A DNA stretch of 64,000 nucleotides from Gammaproteobacteria bacterium (lineage in GTDB: Bacteria > Pseudomonadota > Gammaproteobacteria > Ga0077536). Under the pieces are notes generated by a model. The model was not told the DNA's origin and did not search any database. It saw nothing but the letters and a program-made list of their open reading frames with translations. This document shows positions 33,865 to 43,278 of this stretch, one piece after another (within the stretch, counting starts at the first letter, position 1; each line of letters starts with the position of its first letter). Position numbers and translations under genes: made by a program. The DNA lies in the NCBI GenBank assembly GCA_020849475.1, contig JADLGE010000083.1, positions 1-64,000 on the forward strand. Direction: 5' to 3'.

Positions 33865-34570
33865 CGCGCGCTTCGGCTTCCAGACGCTTGATGGACGAGA
33901 ACAGGTAGGTGGTGACGAACACTATCCAGAAGAACCACAGGAAGAACTCGACCCAGAAATTGAGCGTGCCGCTGCGCGCGAAGATGCCGCTCTTGAAAAA
34001 CGGCATGAACACTTCCGCCACGAAGCTGAAGCCGACCCAGATGCCGTACCAGGCCAGCCATTTCGGCACCAGCGGCACGGCGCGCCGGTCTTTCAGAAAC
34101 GCTACCCCCATCGCCACCATCTGCACGGTCGTCACCATGTAGCCCATGTCGATCAAGAGCCAGGCGGTGTCGTAGAGCAGTTGCAGAATTGAATCGTCAA
34201 GTGCCTCGGGGCGGTAGGCGCCGGCCAGCCAGAACACACAGGACACCATGATCGGCACCACCGTCAGGCCCGCGCCCCACACCGCGCAGGTCGAGAGGAT
34301 GTTGTTGTCTTTTTCGATGCCGTATTCGATGACTTTGCCGATGGCGAGGCCCCACAGGAAGTACAACACCGTGAAGCTCATCGCCATGCTCATGCCGAGG
34401 CGGATGAGATTGGCGTCGCTGCGAAAGTAGTCGCCGATGACCTTGGCCGGAACATCGGGCTGGAAGGGCGGGATGTTGTGGCCCATGAGCCCCCAGAACA
34501 CGATGAACACCACCAGGAAAACCGGGCCGCACCACGCCAACACGCGCAGGTATTTCAAGCGCTCCAGCAT
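33800..34570 (-). CDS. Multi-pass membrane protein, oxidase-associated
   Basis: MLERLKYLRVLAWCGPVFLVVFIVFWGLMGHNIPPFQPDVPA; overlaps the COX3-like gene. Confidence 0.72.
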   Translation of the reverse strand: MLERLKYLRVLAWCGPVFLVVFIVFWGLMGHNIPPFQPDVPAKVIGDYFRSDANLIRLGMSMAMSFTVLYFLWGLAIGKVIEYGIEKDNNILSTCAVWGAGLTVVPIMVSCVFWLAGAYRPEALDDSILQLLYDTAWLLIDMGYMVTTVQMVAMGVAFLKDRRAVPLVPKWLAWYGIWVGFSFVAEVFMPFFKSGIFARSGTLNFWVEFFLWFFWIVFVTTYLFSSIKRLEAEARGATEHAHTPAAGVGKAVGASA

Positions 34571-34803
34571 TTCGTTTACTCCCCTTTTCGAAGAACTGTG
34601 ATGGGCGCGCGACCGTGGGTGGCGGCGCACCGGATGTGGCCAGACCGCTTGATGGCGATCGGTGCCCAGAATAGTAAGCATGCGTACCATAACCGTGCAA
34701 GCTTTCGATGACGGTGCCGCAGGGGTGGCTCCATGAGCAGGCGACGCCCCGCGCCGCGGGCCCGACGTTACACTGAGGCCACACAGCACAGGGGGACGGA
34801 CAC

Positions 34804-36453
34804 ATGGCACAACTCGACGGCACGGCAATCATCGCGCGCAGCCTCAAGCGTCAGGGGGTGGAGCACATCTTCGGCGTGATGGGCTTTCCCATCGTCGACC
34901 TCGCGCAGGTCGTGCAGCGCGAAGGCTTGAACTACTACGGCTTTCGCAACGAACAGTCGGCCAGCTACGCGGCCGGTGCGGTCGGCTTCATGACCGGGCG
35001 TCCCGGCGTGTGCATGACGGTGTCCGGGCCGGGCATGGTGCACGCGGTCGCCGGCCTCTCCAATGCGTGGGCCAACTGTTGGCCGATGCTGTTGGTGAGC
35101 GGCGCGCCCGATTCCTACCAGCGTGAGCAGGGTGCATTCCAGGAAGCGCCGCAGCTCGAAGCGGCGCGGCCCTTCGTCAAGCTCAGCACGCGCCCGGATT
35201 CGCTGGCGCGGGTGCCGGCCTATATCGAAAAATGCGTGCGCACTTCGATGGCCGGCCGCCCCGGCGCGGTCTATCTCGATCTGCCCAATGACATCATCGC
35301 GGGCAAGCACGATGAAGCGTCGGTGCCGTGGGCGCCGTGCTGTGGGGCGCCGCCCAGACCGCTGGCCGACCCGCGCGAAGTGGAGCGCGCCCTGGCCGCC
35401 TTGCGCGCCGCCAAACGGCCGCTGGTAATCGTCGGCAAGGGCGCGGCCTACGCCCATGCGGAGCATGAAGTGCGCGCTTTCCTCGAAGCCTCGCGCCTGC
35501 CGTTCCTGGCGGCGCCGATGGGCAAGGGCGTGGTGCCGGACGACCATGCGCAATCGGTGGCGCCGGCGCGTTCGTTGGCCCTGCAGGAAGCGGACGTGAT
35601 TTTCCTCATCGGCGCGCGCCTGAACTGGATCATGCATTTCGGTCTGCCGCCGCGTTTTGCGCGCGACGTGCGCGTCGTGCAACTGGACATCGCCGCCGAA
35701 GAGATAGGCACCAACGTGCCGGCCGAAGTGGGATTGGTCGGCGATGCGCAGGCGGTGATGTCGCAGCTCAACGAAGCGCTGTCAGCGGCGCCCTGGCAGT
35801 TAGCCGCCGACAGCGCCTGGTGGACGGCGCTGCGCGCCAAGATTGCCGAGAACGATGCACAGGTCGCCGCCATGAGCCGCGACGACGCGCTGCCGATGGG
35901 CTATTACCGGGTGTTTGGCGAGATTCGCGCCCAGCTGCCGCGCGACGCCATCATCGTCAGCGAAGGCGCCAACACCATGGACATCGGCCGCAGCATGATG
36001 CCGAACTTCGCGCCCCGGCAGCGCCTCGATGCCGGTACTTTCGGCACCATGGGGGTGGGGCCGGGTTTCGCCATCGCGGCCGCCGTCACCCATCCCGACA
36101 AACGCGTGTTCTGCATCGAAGGTGATTCAGCTTTCGGCTTCAGCGGCATGGAAGTCGAAACGGCGTGCCGCTATCGGCTGCCGATCACCTTCATCGTCGT
36201 CAACAACAACGGCATCGGCGCCGGCGAGACGGTCCTGAGCGATCCGATACCGCCCAACACCTACACGCCCAATGCGCGTTACGACAAGGTGATTGAAGCT
36301 TTCGGCGGACGAGGGTTTTTCGTCAACACGCCGGATGAACTGCGCAAGGCGCTCAGCGACGCCGCGCTGGAAAGCATGCCGACACTCATCAACGTGATGA
36401 TCAACCCGGTGTCGACGCGCAAGCCGCAGAAGTTTGACTGGCTGACGCGCTGA
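34804..36453 (+). CDS. ThDP-dependent enzyme, 2-hydroxyacyl-CoA lyase/oxalyl-CoA decarboxylase-like
   Basis: IFGVMGFPIVDLAQ, NEQSASYAAGAVGFMTGRPGVCMTVSGPG, GDSAFGFSGMEVETACRYRLPITFIVVNNNG. Confidence 0.87.
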   Translation: MAQLDGTAIIARSLKRQGVEHIFGVMGFPIVDLAQVVQREGLNYYGFRNEQSASYAAGAVGFMTGRPGVCMTVSGPGMVHAVAGLSNAWANCWPMLLVSGAPDSYQREQGAFQEAPQLEAARPFVKLSTRPDSLARVPAYIEKCVRTSMAGRPGAVYLDLPNDIIAGKHDEASVPWAPCCGAPPRPLADPREVERALAALRAAKRPLVIVGKGAAYAHAEHEVRAFLEASRLPFLAAPMGKGVVPDDHAQSVAPARSLALQEADVIFLIGARLNWIMHFGLPPRFARDVRVVQLDIAAEEIGTNVPAEVGLVGDAQAVMSQLNEALSAAPWQLAADSAWWTALRAKIAENDAQVAAMSRDDALPMGYYRVFGEIRAQLPRDAIIVSEGANTMDIGRSMMPNFAPRQRLDAGTFGTMGVGPGFAIAAAVTHPDKRVFCIEGDSAFGFSGMEVETACRYRLPITFIVVNNNGIGAGETVLSDPIPPNTYTPNARYDKVIEAFGGRGFFVNTPDELRKALSDAALESMPTLINVMINPVSTRKPQKFDWLTR

Positions 36454-36468
36454 AGCTGGTACGCGTTC

Positions 36469-36496
36469 TGTAGGTGCGAATGAATTCGCACCTACA
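36469..36496. repeat. Palindromic intergenic repeat, copy 2
   Basis: TGTAGGTGCGAAT-GA-ATTCGCACCTACA, identical over 28 bp to the copy at 19114-19141; between convergent genes. Confidence 0.85.
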
Positions 36497-37424
36497 AATT
36501 TTCCAACTCGCCATAACGCTTCACCACCGCTTCCAGATCCGCAATCAACTCCAGCGCCGCCGGCGGCAATGTGCGGTCGACCAGGGTGCCGATCAGCATT
36601 GGCAGCACCAGCAGCCGCGCCTGCGCCACCGGCAGACGCAGCGGCACGAAGGCGCCGCTCGAGACTTCCGCATGCAGTAGCGCACTGGTGGCGAAGCCCA
36701 CCGCGTCGGTCTCGCGCACAATGGCGCGCACTACACCGAAATCGTTGACGATGACGGCCGCGTCGCGTCGCGCGCCGGCTTCGACTTCATTGCGCAGCTC
36801 TTCGCCGATGCGGCGTATGAACCAGCGCGGTCCCGGCCCTTGCACGATGGGATAGGCCATGATGCTCGCGAGTCCATGGGGCCTGCCGTTCGCGAGCGGA
36901 TGGCCGGGCCGCACGAACGGTTGTGCGTGAATCAGGCCGATTTCGCGCAGCTCGAGACCGGCGGTCGGCACGTCGGGGCGCACGCCGAAAAAGAAATCGA
37001 TGCGCTTGTCGCGCAGTTCCTGGGCCAGCGAACTCGAGTCCTGGGCCTGCAGGCGAAACCGCAGGCTTGGGTAGCGGCGCATGCCGCTGACGATGGCTTC
37101 GGTGAGATAGGGCTCGATGAGGCCGGCCTCGGCGCCGATGGCGAGGCGGCCGATGGCGGAGCCCTTGATGAGGCCGATTTCGCGGTGCGCTTCGTCCATC
37201 AGGCGCAGCGCCTGCGCGGCGGCGTCAATCACCACGCGGCCGTAGACGGTCGGGTGCGAACCACGCCGGTCGCGTTCGAACAGGGGCGCGCCGTAGGCGG
37301 CCTCCATGCGCGTGATGACATCGCTCAAGGTCGACTGCGAGATGCCGAGCGCCTCGGCCGCACGGCGCATGTTGCCGGCATAGGCCAGCTCGGTCAGAGC
37401 CTCAAGTTCTTCGCGGTGATTCAT
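36492..37424 (-). CDS. LysR-family transcriptional regulator
   Basis: MNHREELEALTELAYAGNMRRAAEALGISQSTLSDVITRMEAAYGAPLFERDRRG. Confidence 0.9.
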   Translation of the reverse strand: MNHREELEALTELAYAGNMRRAAEALGISQSTLSDVITRMEAAYGAPLFERDRRGSHPTVYGRVVIDAAAQALRLMDEAHREIGLIKGSAIGRLAIGAEAGLIEPYLTEAIVSGMRRYPSLRFRLQAQDSSSLAQELRDKRIDFFFGVRPDVPTAGLELREIGLIHAQPFVRPGHPLANGRPHGLASIMAYPIVQGPGPRWFIRRIGEELRNEVEAGARRDAAVIVNDFGVVRAIVRETDAVGFATSALLHAEVSSGAFVPLRLPVAQARLLVLPMLIGTLVDRTLPPAALELIADLEAVVKRYGELENL

Positions 37425-37438
37425 GGCAGTGCTCCGCG

Positions 37439-37506
37439 CCAGGTCACGTGCTTGACCTGGATCTAGTTTGACCGGATAGCCGAACGTATCGAGTCTATTA
37501 TCCGGT
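37439..37506. promoter_or_regulatory. Divergent promoter with two inverted repeats
   Basis: CCAGGTCA-N6-TGACCTGG (37439-37460) and ACCGGATA-N20-TATCCGGT (37471-37506) between lysR and the amidohydrolase. Confidence 0.5.
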
Positions 37507-37655
37507 TTTACGAACGACAATCTTTGGTGCCAGACTTTCCCGCCACAGCGATGCTCGCCCCGCGAGCCAGTCGCGACGCCCGCCAGAGGCGCACGCCGGT
37601 TGCGATCTCGCCACCGTCCACCGGTCCAACGCAGCATTTCGAGAGGAGAGGAACC

Positions 37656-39368
37656 ATGGCTCAATTCGACACCCTGATTCAGAACGGCACCATCATCGAT
37701 GGCACGCGCGCACCGCGCTTCAATGGCGACATCGGCATCCGCGACGGCAAGGTGGTGGCGATTTCGCGCACACCGCTGGCCGCCAGCGACGCCAAGCAGG
37801 TGATCGACGCCAAGGGCCTCATCGTCGCGCCCGGCTTCGTCGACCTGCACACCCACTACGACGCGCAGATTCAGTGGGACCCCTACTGCACCTTGTCCGG
37901 TTGGCACGGTGTGACTTCACTGGTGCTCGGCAACTGCGGCTTCGGCTTTGCGCCGGTCGCCCCCAATAATCGTGATCGCGTGATGCTGTCGATGTCACGC
38001 GTCGAAGCCATTCCTTATGACTCGATGAAAGAGGGCATGCTGTGGGACTGGGTGACCTTCCCCGAGTGGATGGATTCCCTGTCGCGCATGCCGAAGGGCG
38101 TCAACGTCATTTCCTACGTGCCCTTGGGCCCGCTCATGATCTGGGTGATGGGTCTCGAAGAAGCCAAGTCGCGCGAACCGACCGACGCCGAAATGGCCGA
38201 GATGTGCCGCCTTATCAACGTCGGCATGGATGCCGGCGCACCGGGCTGGTCAGTGCAGAAGCTCGGCGATGGTTTCACCTCGGTGCAGCGTGATTACGAC
38301 GGCACGCCGATGGTCACCGACATGATGAGCAACGAGACTTGCTTGAAGTTCGCCGAGGTGCTGAAGAAGCGCGGCAACGGCCACATCCAGATCACCCAGG
38401 CGCGCGAAGACATCTACGAAGACCTGGTGTTCGTCGAGAAGCTCGCCGAAGTGTCGGGCTGCCCAGTGCTGTTCAACGTGGTGTCGGCCAACAACTACCA
38501 TCCGCGCCAGAGCCGCCGTCTGCTGCAATGGGCCGAGAAGGCCCAGGCCAAGGGCAACCAGGTGTGGTTGCAGGCCATCAACGTCGGCAACGAACAGACC
38601 ATGACCTTCGAGGATTTCAATCTGCTCGACGGCCAGGACGATTGGCGCAATGTCACGCTCGGCGACGTGCCGACGCGCAAGGCCAAGATGCAGGACCCGC
38701 AGATTCGCGCCAACCTGCGCGAAGATTATGACCACGGTCGCATGCCGGTCGTCACGGGCCCCATCAAGTACTTCGTCGTGCACAAGACCTTCAAGCCCGA
38801 GAACAAGCAGTGGGAAGGCATGACGCTCGAGGCCATCGGTGCCGCGCAGGGTCGTCACCCGATCGACTGCCTGCTCGACATCGTGGTGGATGAAGACCTG
38901 CGCACCGAGATCTACACGCCGCCGTTCAACACCGATGTCGAACTCAACCGCGAGATCTTCAGCAGCGAATACACCGTGCCGGGCGTATCCGACGGTGGCG
39001 CGCACACCAAGTTCGTGACCATCGGCCGCTACACCACCGAGTTCATCACTGACTTCGTGCGTGACAAGGGCATCCTGGGTCTCGAAGAAGCGCATTACCG
39101 CCTGTCGTGTCTGCCAGCCAAGATGGCGGGCTTTCTCGACCGCGGCGTGCTGATCGAGGGACGCCCGGCCGACGTGGTTATCTACGATTACGATGCCTTG
39201 AAGTGCACGCCCTCGGAAATCGCCCACGATTTCCCCGGCGGCGAATGGCGCCGTATCCAGAAGGCCGAAGGCTATCGATACATCATGGTCAACGGCGATG
39301 TCACTTTCCGTGACGGCGAATGCACCGGCGCGACGCCGGGCAAACTGCTGCGTCACGGGACTGCTTGA
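37656..39368 (+). CDS. D-aminoacylase/N-acyl-D-amino-acid deacylase-like amidohydrolase
   Basis: DTLIQNGTIIDGTRAPRFNGDIGIRDGKVVAI, GFVDLHTHYDAQIQWDPYCTLSGWHGVTSLVLGNCGFGFAP. Confidence 0.9.
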   Translation: MAQFDTLIQNGTIIDGTRAPRFNGDIGIRDGKVVAISRTPLAASDAKQVIDAKGLIVAPGFVDLHTHYDAQIQWDPYCTLSGWHGVTSLVLGNCGFGFAPVAPNNRDRVMLSMSRVEAIPYDSMKEGMLWDWVTFPEWMDSLSRMPKGVNVISYVPLGPLMIWVMGLEEAKSREPTDAEMAEMCRLINVGMDAGAPGWSVQKLGDGFTSVQRDYDGTPMVTDMMSNETCLKFAEVLKKRGNGHIQITQAREDIYEDLVFVEKLAEVSGCPVLFNVVSANNYHPRQSRRLLQWAEKAQAKGNQVWLQAINVGNEQTMTFEDFNLLDGQDDWRNVTLGDVPTRKAKMQDPQIRANLREDYDHGRMPVVTGPIKYFVVHKTFKPENKQWEGMTLEAIGAAQGRHPIDCLLDIVVDEDLRTEIYTPPFNTDVELNREIFSSEYTVPGVSDGGAHTKFVTIGRYTTEFITDFVRDKGILGLEEAHYRLSCLPAKMAGFLDRGVLIEGRPADVVIYDYDALKCTPSEIAHDFPGGEWRRIQKAEGYRYIMVNGDVTFRDGECTGATPGKLLRHGTA

Positions 39369-39389
39369 GGCGAGGAGAGGCCTTGCGGT

Positions 39390-39590
39390 GGCGGCAGCTT
39401 CGGCATGCCGCCGTCAGGGAGAGGGGGGAGCGTGTTCGAAGTAATTCGGGCGCGTCCTCTCCCTGGCGATTCTCTTTCTTACTTTGCCTGCTGGGTTTGA
39501 CGCACGGGTTTGATTCAAATGTCAGACTGAAGCCTGACCCACAGAAGTAGGCCGCCCTCGTCGTGGGTCAGACTTCAGTCCGACATTCGA
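39390..39590. repeat. Three successive stem-loop-forming inverted repeats between convergent genes
   Basis: GGCGGCA/TGCCGCC 39390-39412; cgtcagggagagg/cctctccctggcg 39412-39468; TCAAATGTCAGACTGAAGCCTGACCCAC / GTGGGTCAGACTTCAGTCCGACATTCGA 39515-39590. Confidence 0.65.
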
Positions 39591-39632
39591 CGCCGCGATG
39601 GAATGGCAAACGGCCAGTGTTGCCAACAGCCG

Positions 39633-40514
39633 TCAGCCGATATACCGCGCGTACTCGTCCAGCGCCTTCAACACCACGCTCTCATCGCCTATCGGCAAGC
39701 GCATGATCGCGCGTTTGACGCCGGTCGCGCGCGCCTTGGCCAAGGTCTCGGCTGACTGGATTTCATCGTTGAGGAAAAATAGCGACACTTCGAGCCTGGC
39801 AGGATCGCGGCCGAGCTCACGCATCTGCCGGTGCACGTCGGCGATGTTGGCGGCGGTCTCATCGACATCGAAGGCGAGCGGCAGCCAGCCATCGCCATGA
39901 CGCGCGACCTGGGCGCGACCGAAAGGCGTGTTCAAAGTACCGAGCACCACCGGCGGCCCTTCGGGTTTGAGCGGCTTGGGATATTGCCAGCTCTCGGCAA
40001 ACTCGACGAACTCACCTTTGAAGCTGGCTTTCTCCTGCGCCCACAAGGTGCGCACCGCCGCCAGGCGTTCGCGCAGCTCGCGCCAGCGTGTTTCGAACGC
40101 CACGCCGTGGTGGCCCATCTCGGCGACGTTCCAGCCGGCGCCGATGCCAAAAATGAAGCGTCCGTCGCTCAGGCGATCAAGCGTCGCCACGTGCTTGGCA
40201 ATGTTGATCGGGTGGTATTGGTTGAGCAGGCACACGCAGGTGCCGAGCCGCAGGCGCGTGGTCACCGCTGCCGCCGCTGCCAGGGACGTGAACGGATCGG
40301 ACATGTGGCGATACTCTTCCGGCAGGAAGAACAGGTTGCCACCGGCCATCGGCATGCCGGTCTCGGGATCGGCGGGCTCGCCCGGCAATGGCACCGGAAT
40401 GTGCGTGTGCTCGGGCACCCACAGTGATTCGAAGCCGCGCTCCTCGGCGGCGCGCGCGAGCTTGTCGGCCCGCAGTGTGTATTCCGTATTGAATGAGAAG
40501 ACGCCGATATCCAC
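39633..40514 (-). CDS. LLM-class (luciferase-like) oxidoreductase
   Basis: DIGVFSFNTEYTLRADKLARAAEERGFESLWVPEHTHIPVP, IGAGWNVAEMGHHGV; GTG start inferred. Confidence 0.9.
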   Translation of the reverse strand: MDIGVFSFNTEYTLRADKLARAAEERGFESLWVPEHTHIPVPLPGEPADPETGMPMAGGNLFFLPEEYRHMSDPFTSLAAAAAVTTRLRLGTCVCLLNQYHPINIAKHVATLDRLSDGRFIFGIGAGWNVAEMGHHGVAFETRWRELRERLAAVRTLWAQEKASFKGEFVEFAESWQYPKPLKPEGPPVVLGTLNTPFGRAQVARHGDGWLPLAFDVDETAANIADVHRQMRELGRDPARLEVSLFFLNDEIQSAETLAKARATGVKRAIMRLPIGDESVVLKALDEYARYIG

Positions 40515-40587
40515 TGGGGAGTTTCTCCGCTGCCGATGGTTCGCCGGAGTGTAACCAACTCGGCGTGCGCGTGTCACAGTCGCGGCG

Positions 40588-42198
40588 TCAGTGACCCGCG
40601 CCGCCCTGCGCCATGTCGACCTTGCGCACCAGCGGCATCAACAGCAGCGATGCGAAGAACATCGCGCCCAGCAGTTGAAACATCTGGTTGGTGGTCATGA
40701 CTTCCGCTTCACGCCAGGCCAGACGCGCGAGCATTTCGAGACCGGCGCGCGCCGCATCGGGACTGCCATGGGCAAGTGCGCCGGCCTGCATCTGCTGCAA
40801 CAAGGCCATGGTCTGTGTGTCATCAACGCGCATGAAGCTACGCAGGTGCGCGTAGTATTCCTTGCGCCAGCCGACCATCAAGGTATTGGCAACCGCCAGA
40901 CCGATGGCGCCACCGAGATTGCGCATGAGGTTGAACAGACCGCTGGCGTTCTGCACTTCCTCGGGCGGCAAGGTGCCGAGCGCGAGTGCGTTGATGGGCA
41001 GGAAAATGAACATCATGGAAATACCGCGCAGCGCCTGCGGCAGGAACATTTCCGCGTAACCCCAATCGGCGTTCATGGCGCCGTTCATCCAGCAGCCGGC
41101 GCCATAGATGGCGAGCCCCAGCGCCAGCATCACACGTGAATCCATCCAGCGTGCGGCGGCGCCGGCCAGAAACGCCGACAGGAACTGAAAGCCGCCGGTC
41201 ACCATGAGGTATTCGCCGATCTGCAGGCTGTTGAGGCCTTTGACCGTGGCCAGATGCACCGGCATGAGATACAGCACCGTGTAGATGCCGACACCCATGA
41301 TGAAGCTGTAGATGCTGCCGACGGCAAAATTGAAATCGCGGAACGCACGCAGCTCGACTATCGGCTCTTTGATGGAAAGCTCGCGCACCAGCATGCCCAC
41401 CCCGCCGAAGATCGCGAGCGCCGTGAACAACACGATTTCATGGCTCTCGAACCACTGCTCGCGCACTCCTTCTTCCAGCACGAATTGCAGACTGCCCAGA
41501 AACACCACCACGCACAGCACGCCGAGGAAATCGATGCGTTTGAGCAAGGACCAGTCGGGCTGATCGACCTTCACGAATATCGCCACGCATAAGGTGATCA
41601 AGGCGCCTGGCAGCAGATTGATCAGAAACAGCGCGTGCCAGGAGTAGGACTCGGTGAGATAACCACCGAGCACCGGGCCAGCGGTCGGCGCGATGGTCAC
41701 GACCAGACCGGCGACCACCGTCATGGGCGTCTGCAGACGTGGCGGGAACAGGGTGTAGATGACCGAGAACACGGTCGGAATCATCACGCCGCCGAAAGCG
41801 CCCTGCAGGGTGCGGAATGCGACCATCGCCGGCAGGTTCCACGCGAACGCGCACAGCGCGCTGGTGAGGGTGAAGCCGCCGGCGGCGACTGCCACCAGCA
41901 CGCGCGTCGACAAGGCGCGCGCCAGCCAGCCGGTCAAGGGAATGATGATGACCTCGGCGATGAGATAGGAGGTCGTCACCCAGGTGATCTCGTCGCGCGT
42001 GGCGGAGAGCCCGGCCTGAATCTGTTGCAGCGAACTCGAAACGATCTGGATATCGAGAATGGCGATGAAGATGCCGAGCACCATCGCCGCGAAGCCTATC
42101 CAGTCGCCAACGCTCAGTACCCGCTCGGTGGCGCCGTTGCCGTTGGCGACGTTCTCGCTCACGGTGGGGCGGCGCGCACGCGCACTTTCACCACGCAC
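40588..42198 (-). CDS. emrB: DHA2-family (EmrB/QacA) MFS multidrug transporter
   Basis: 14-TM MFS; LDIQIVSSSLQQIQAGLSATRDEITWVTTSYLIAEVI. Confidence 0.92.
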   Translation of the reverse strand: MRGESARARRPTVSENVANGNGATERVLSVGDWIGFAAMVLGIFIAILDIQIVSSSLQQIQAGLSATRDEITWVTTSYLIAEVIIIPLTGWLARALSTRVLVAVAAGGFTLTSALCAFAWNLPAMVAFRTLQGAFGGVMIPTVFSVIYTLFPPRLQTPMTVVAGLVVTIAPTAGPVLGGYLTESYSWHALFLINLLPGALITLCVAIFVKVDQPDWSLLKRIDFLGVLCVVVFLGSLQFVLEEGVREQWFESHEIVLFTALAIFGGVGMLVRELSIKEPIVELRAFRDFNFAVGSIYSFIMGVGIYTVLYLMPVHLATVKGLNSLQIGEYLMVTGGFQFLSAFLAGAAARWMDSRVMLALGLAIYGAGCWMNGAMNADWGYAEMFLPQALRGISMMFIFLPINALALGTLPPEEVQNASGLFNLMRNLGGAIGLAVANTLMVGWRKEYYAHLRSFMRVDDTQTMALLQQMQAGALAHGSPDAARAGLEMLARLAWREAEVMTTNQMFQLLGAMFFASLLLMPLVRKVDMAQGGAGH

Positions 42199-43199
42199 GA
42201 CAGGCCCGGCTTCAGGAGTGTCAGGGCGCGATTGGCGTCGAGGCGAATCTTGACCGGCACACGGCGCACTATCTTGGTGAAATTGCCGGTGGCATTTTCG
42301 GGCGGCAGGATGCTGAACTCGGCGCCGCTGGCGGGCGCGGTGCTGTCGACCATGCCGGTGAATGCGGCCTGCGGATAGGCGTCCACTTCAATCGCCACCG
42401 GCTGGCCGGCGCGCATGTCCTGCAACTGCGTTTCCTTGAAATTCGCCTCGACGAACAGATCGTCCTGCGGCACCAGGAAGGCGAGTACCGCACCCGGCTG
42501 CAACAACTGGCCGACCTGCACCGTGCGATTGCCGAGCACGCCGCCGATGGGCGCCACGATGCGGGTGTGGGACAGAGCGATGTCGCTACGGCGTAAGGCA
42601 GCGACGGCGGATTCGTGCGCGGCATCCGCCTCGGCCATCTGTGCCGCGAGCGTGGCGCGTTCGCGGGTCGCTTCGTCGGTCAACGCGCGTTGGCGCGCGA
42701 GTTCGGCGCGCGCGATGGCAAGCGTGCTGTCGGCGGCGTCGCGCTGCTGGGCCGGCACTGAGCCGTCTTCCACCAGGCCGTCGAGCCGCGCGAGATCTTT
42801 CTGAGCGCGCGTGAAGCTGGCGCTGGCGGCGGCGAAGCTTGCAACGTGCTGCGCGATGCGCGCGTTCTGGGTGTCGAGTTCGGCCGTCAAGGTCGTGCGC
42901 CGCAACGCGCGGGCAACGACTTCAGCGGCGGCCTGTTCGCGCTCCGCGAGCAGCGGCGCGTCGTCTATCTCGACCAGCAGCGCGCCGGCCTCGACGCTTT
43001 GATTGTCAGTGAAGTGCACCGCTTTGACGTGGCCGGTGATGCGCGCGCTGATCTGCGCCATGTGGGCGCGCACGTAGGCATTGTCGGTGCTCTCGAATGG
43101 GTGCACATGGGTCTGCCACCAGGCGTGGCCGAAATAGCCGATCACGGCCAGCAGGCCGCACCACAAAAGCAAAGTCAGGAAACGCGTCAGTGCGCGCAT
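42159..43199 (-). CDS. emrA: HlyD/EmrA membrane fusion protein
   Basis: STDNAYVRAHMAQISARITGHVKAVHFTDNQSVEAGALLVEID; operon with emrB. Confidence 0.92.
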   Translation of the reverse strand: MRALTRFLTLLLWCGLLAVIGYFGHAWWQTHVHPFESTDNAYVRAHMAQISARITGHVKAVHFTDNQSVEAGALLVEIDDAPLLAEREQAAAEVVARALRRTTLTAELDTQNARIAQHVASFAAASASFTRAQKDLARLDGLVEDGSVPAQQRDAADSTLAIARAELARQRALTDEATRERATLAAQMAEADAAHESAVAALRRSDIALSHTRIVAPIGGVLGNRTVQVGQLLQPGAVLAFLVPQDDLFVEANFKETQLQDMRAGQPVAIEVDAYPQAAFTGMVDSTAPASGAEFSILPPENATGNFTKIVRRVPVKIRLDANRALTLLKPGLSCVVKVRVRAAPP

Positions 43200-43213
43200 G
43201 GCTAGAATCTTGT

Positions 43214-43228
43214 ACTAAACCGTGTAGT
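43214..43228. promoter_or_regulatory. Candidate TetR operator in emrA/tetR divergent promoter
   Basis: ACTAAACCGTGTAGT, 15-bp dyad with one non-symmetric pair. Confidence 0.6.
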
Positions 43229-43278
43229 GTAGAATAATCAGCCCGCCCGCAATCCGCAATGCCTGGTGCCGGACCGCC

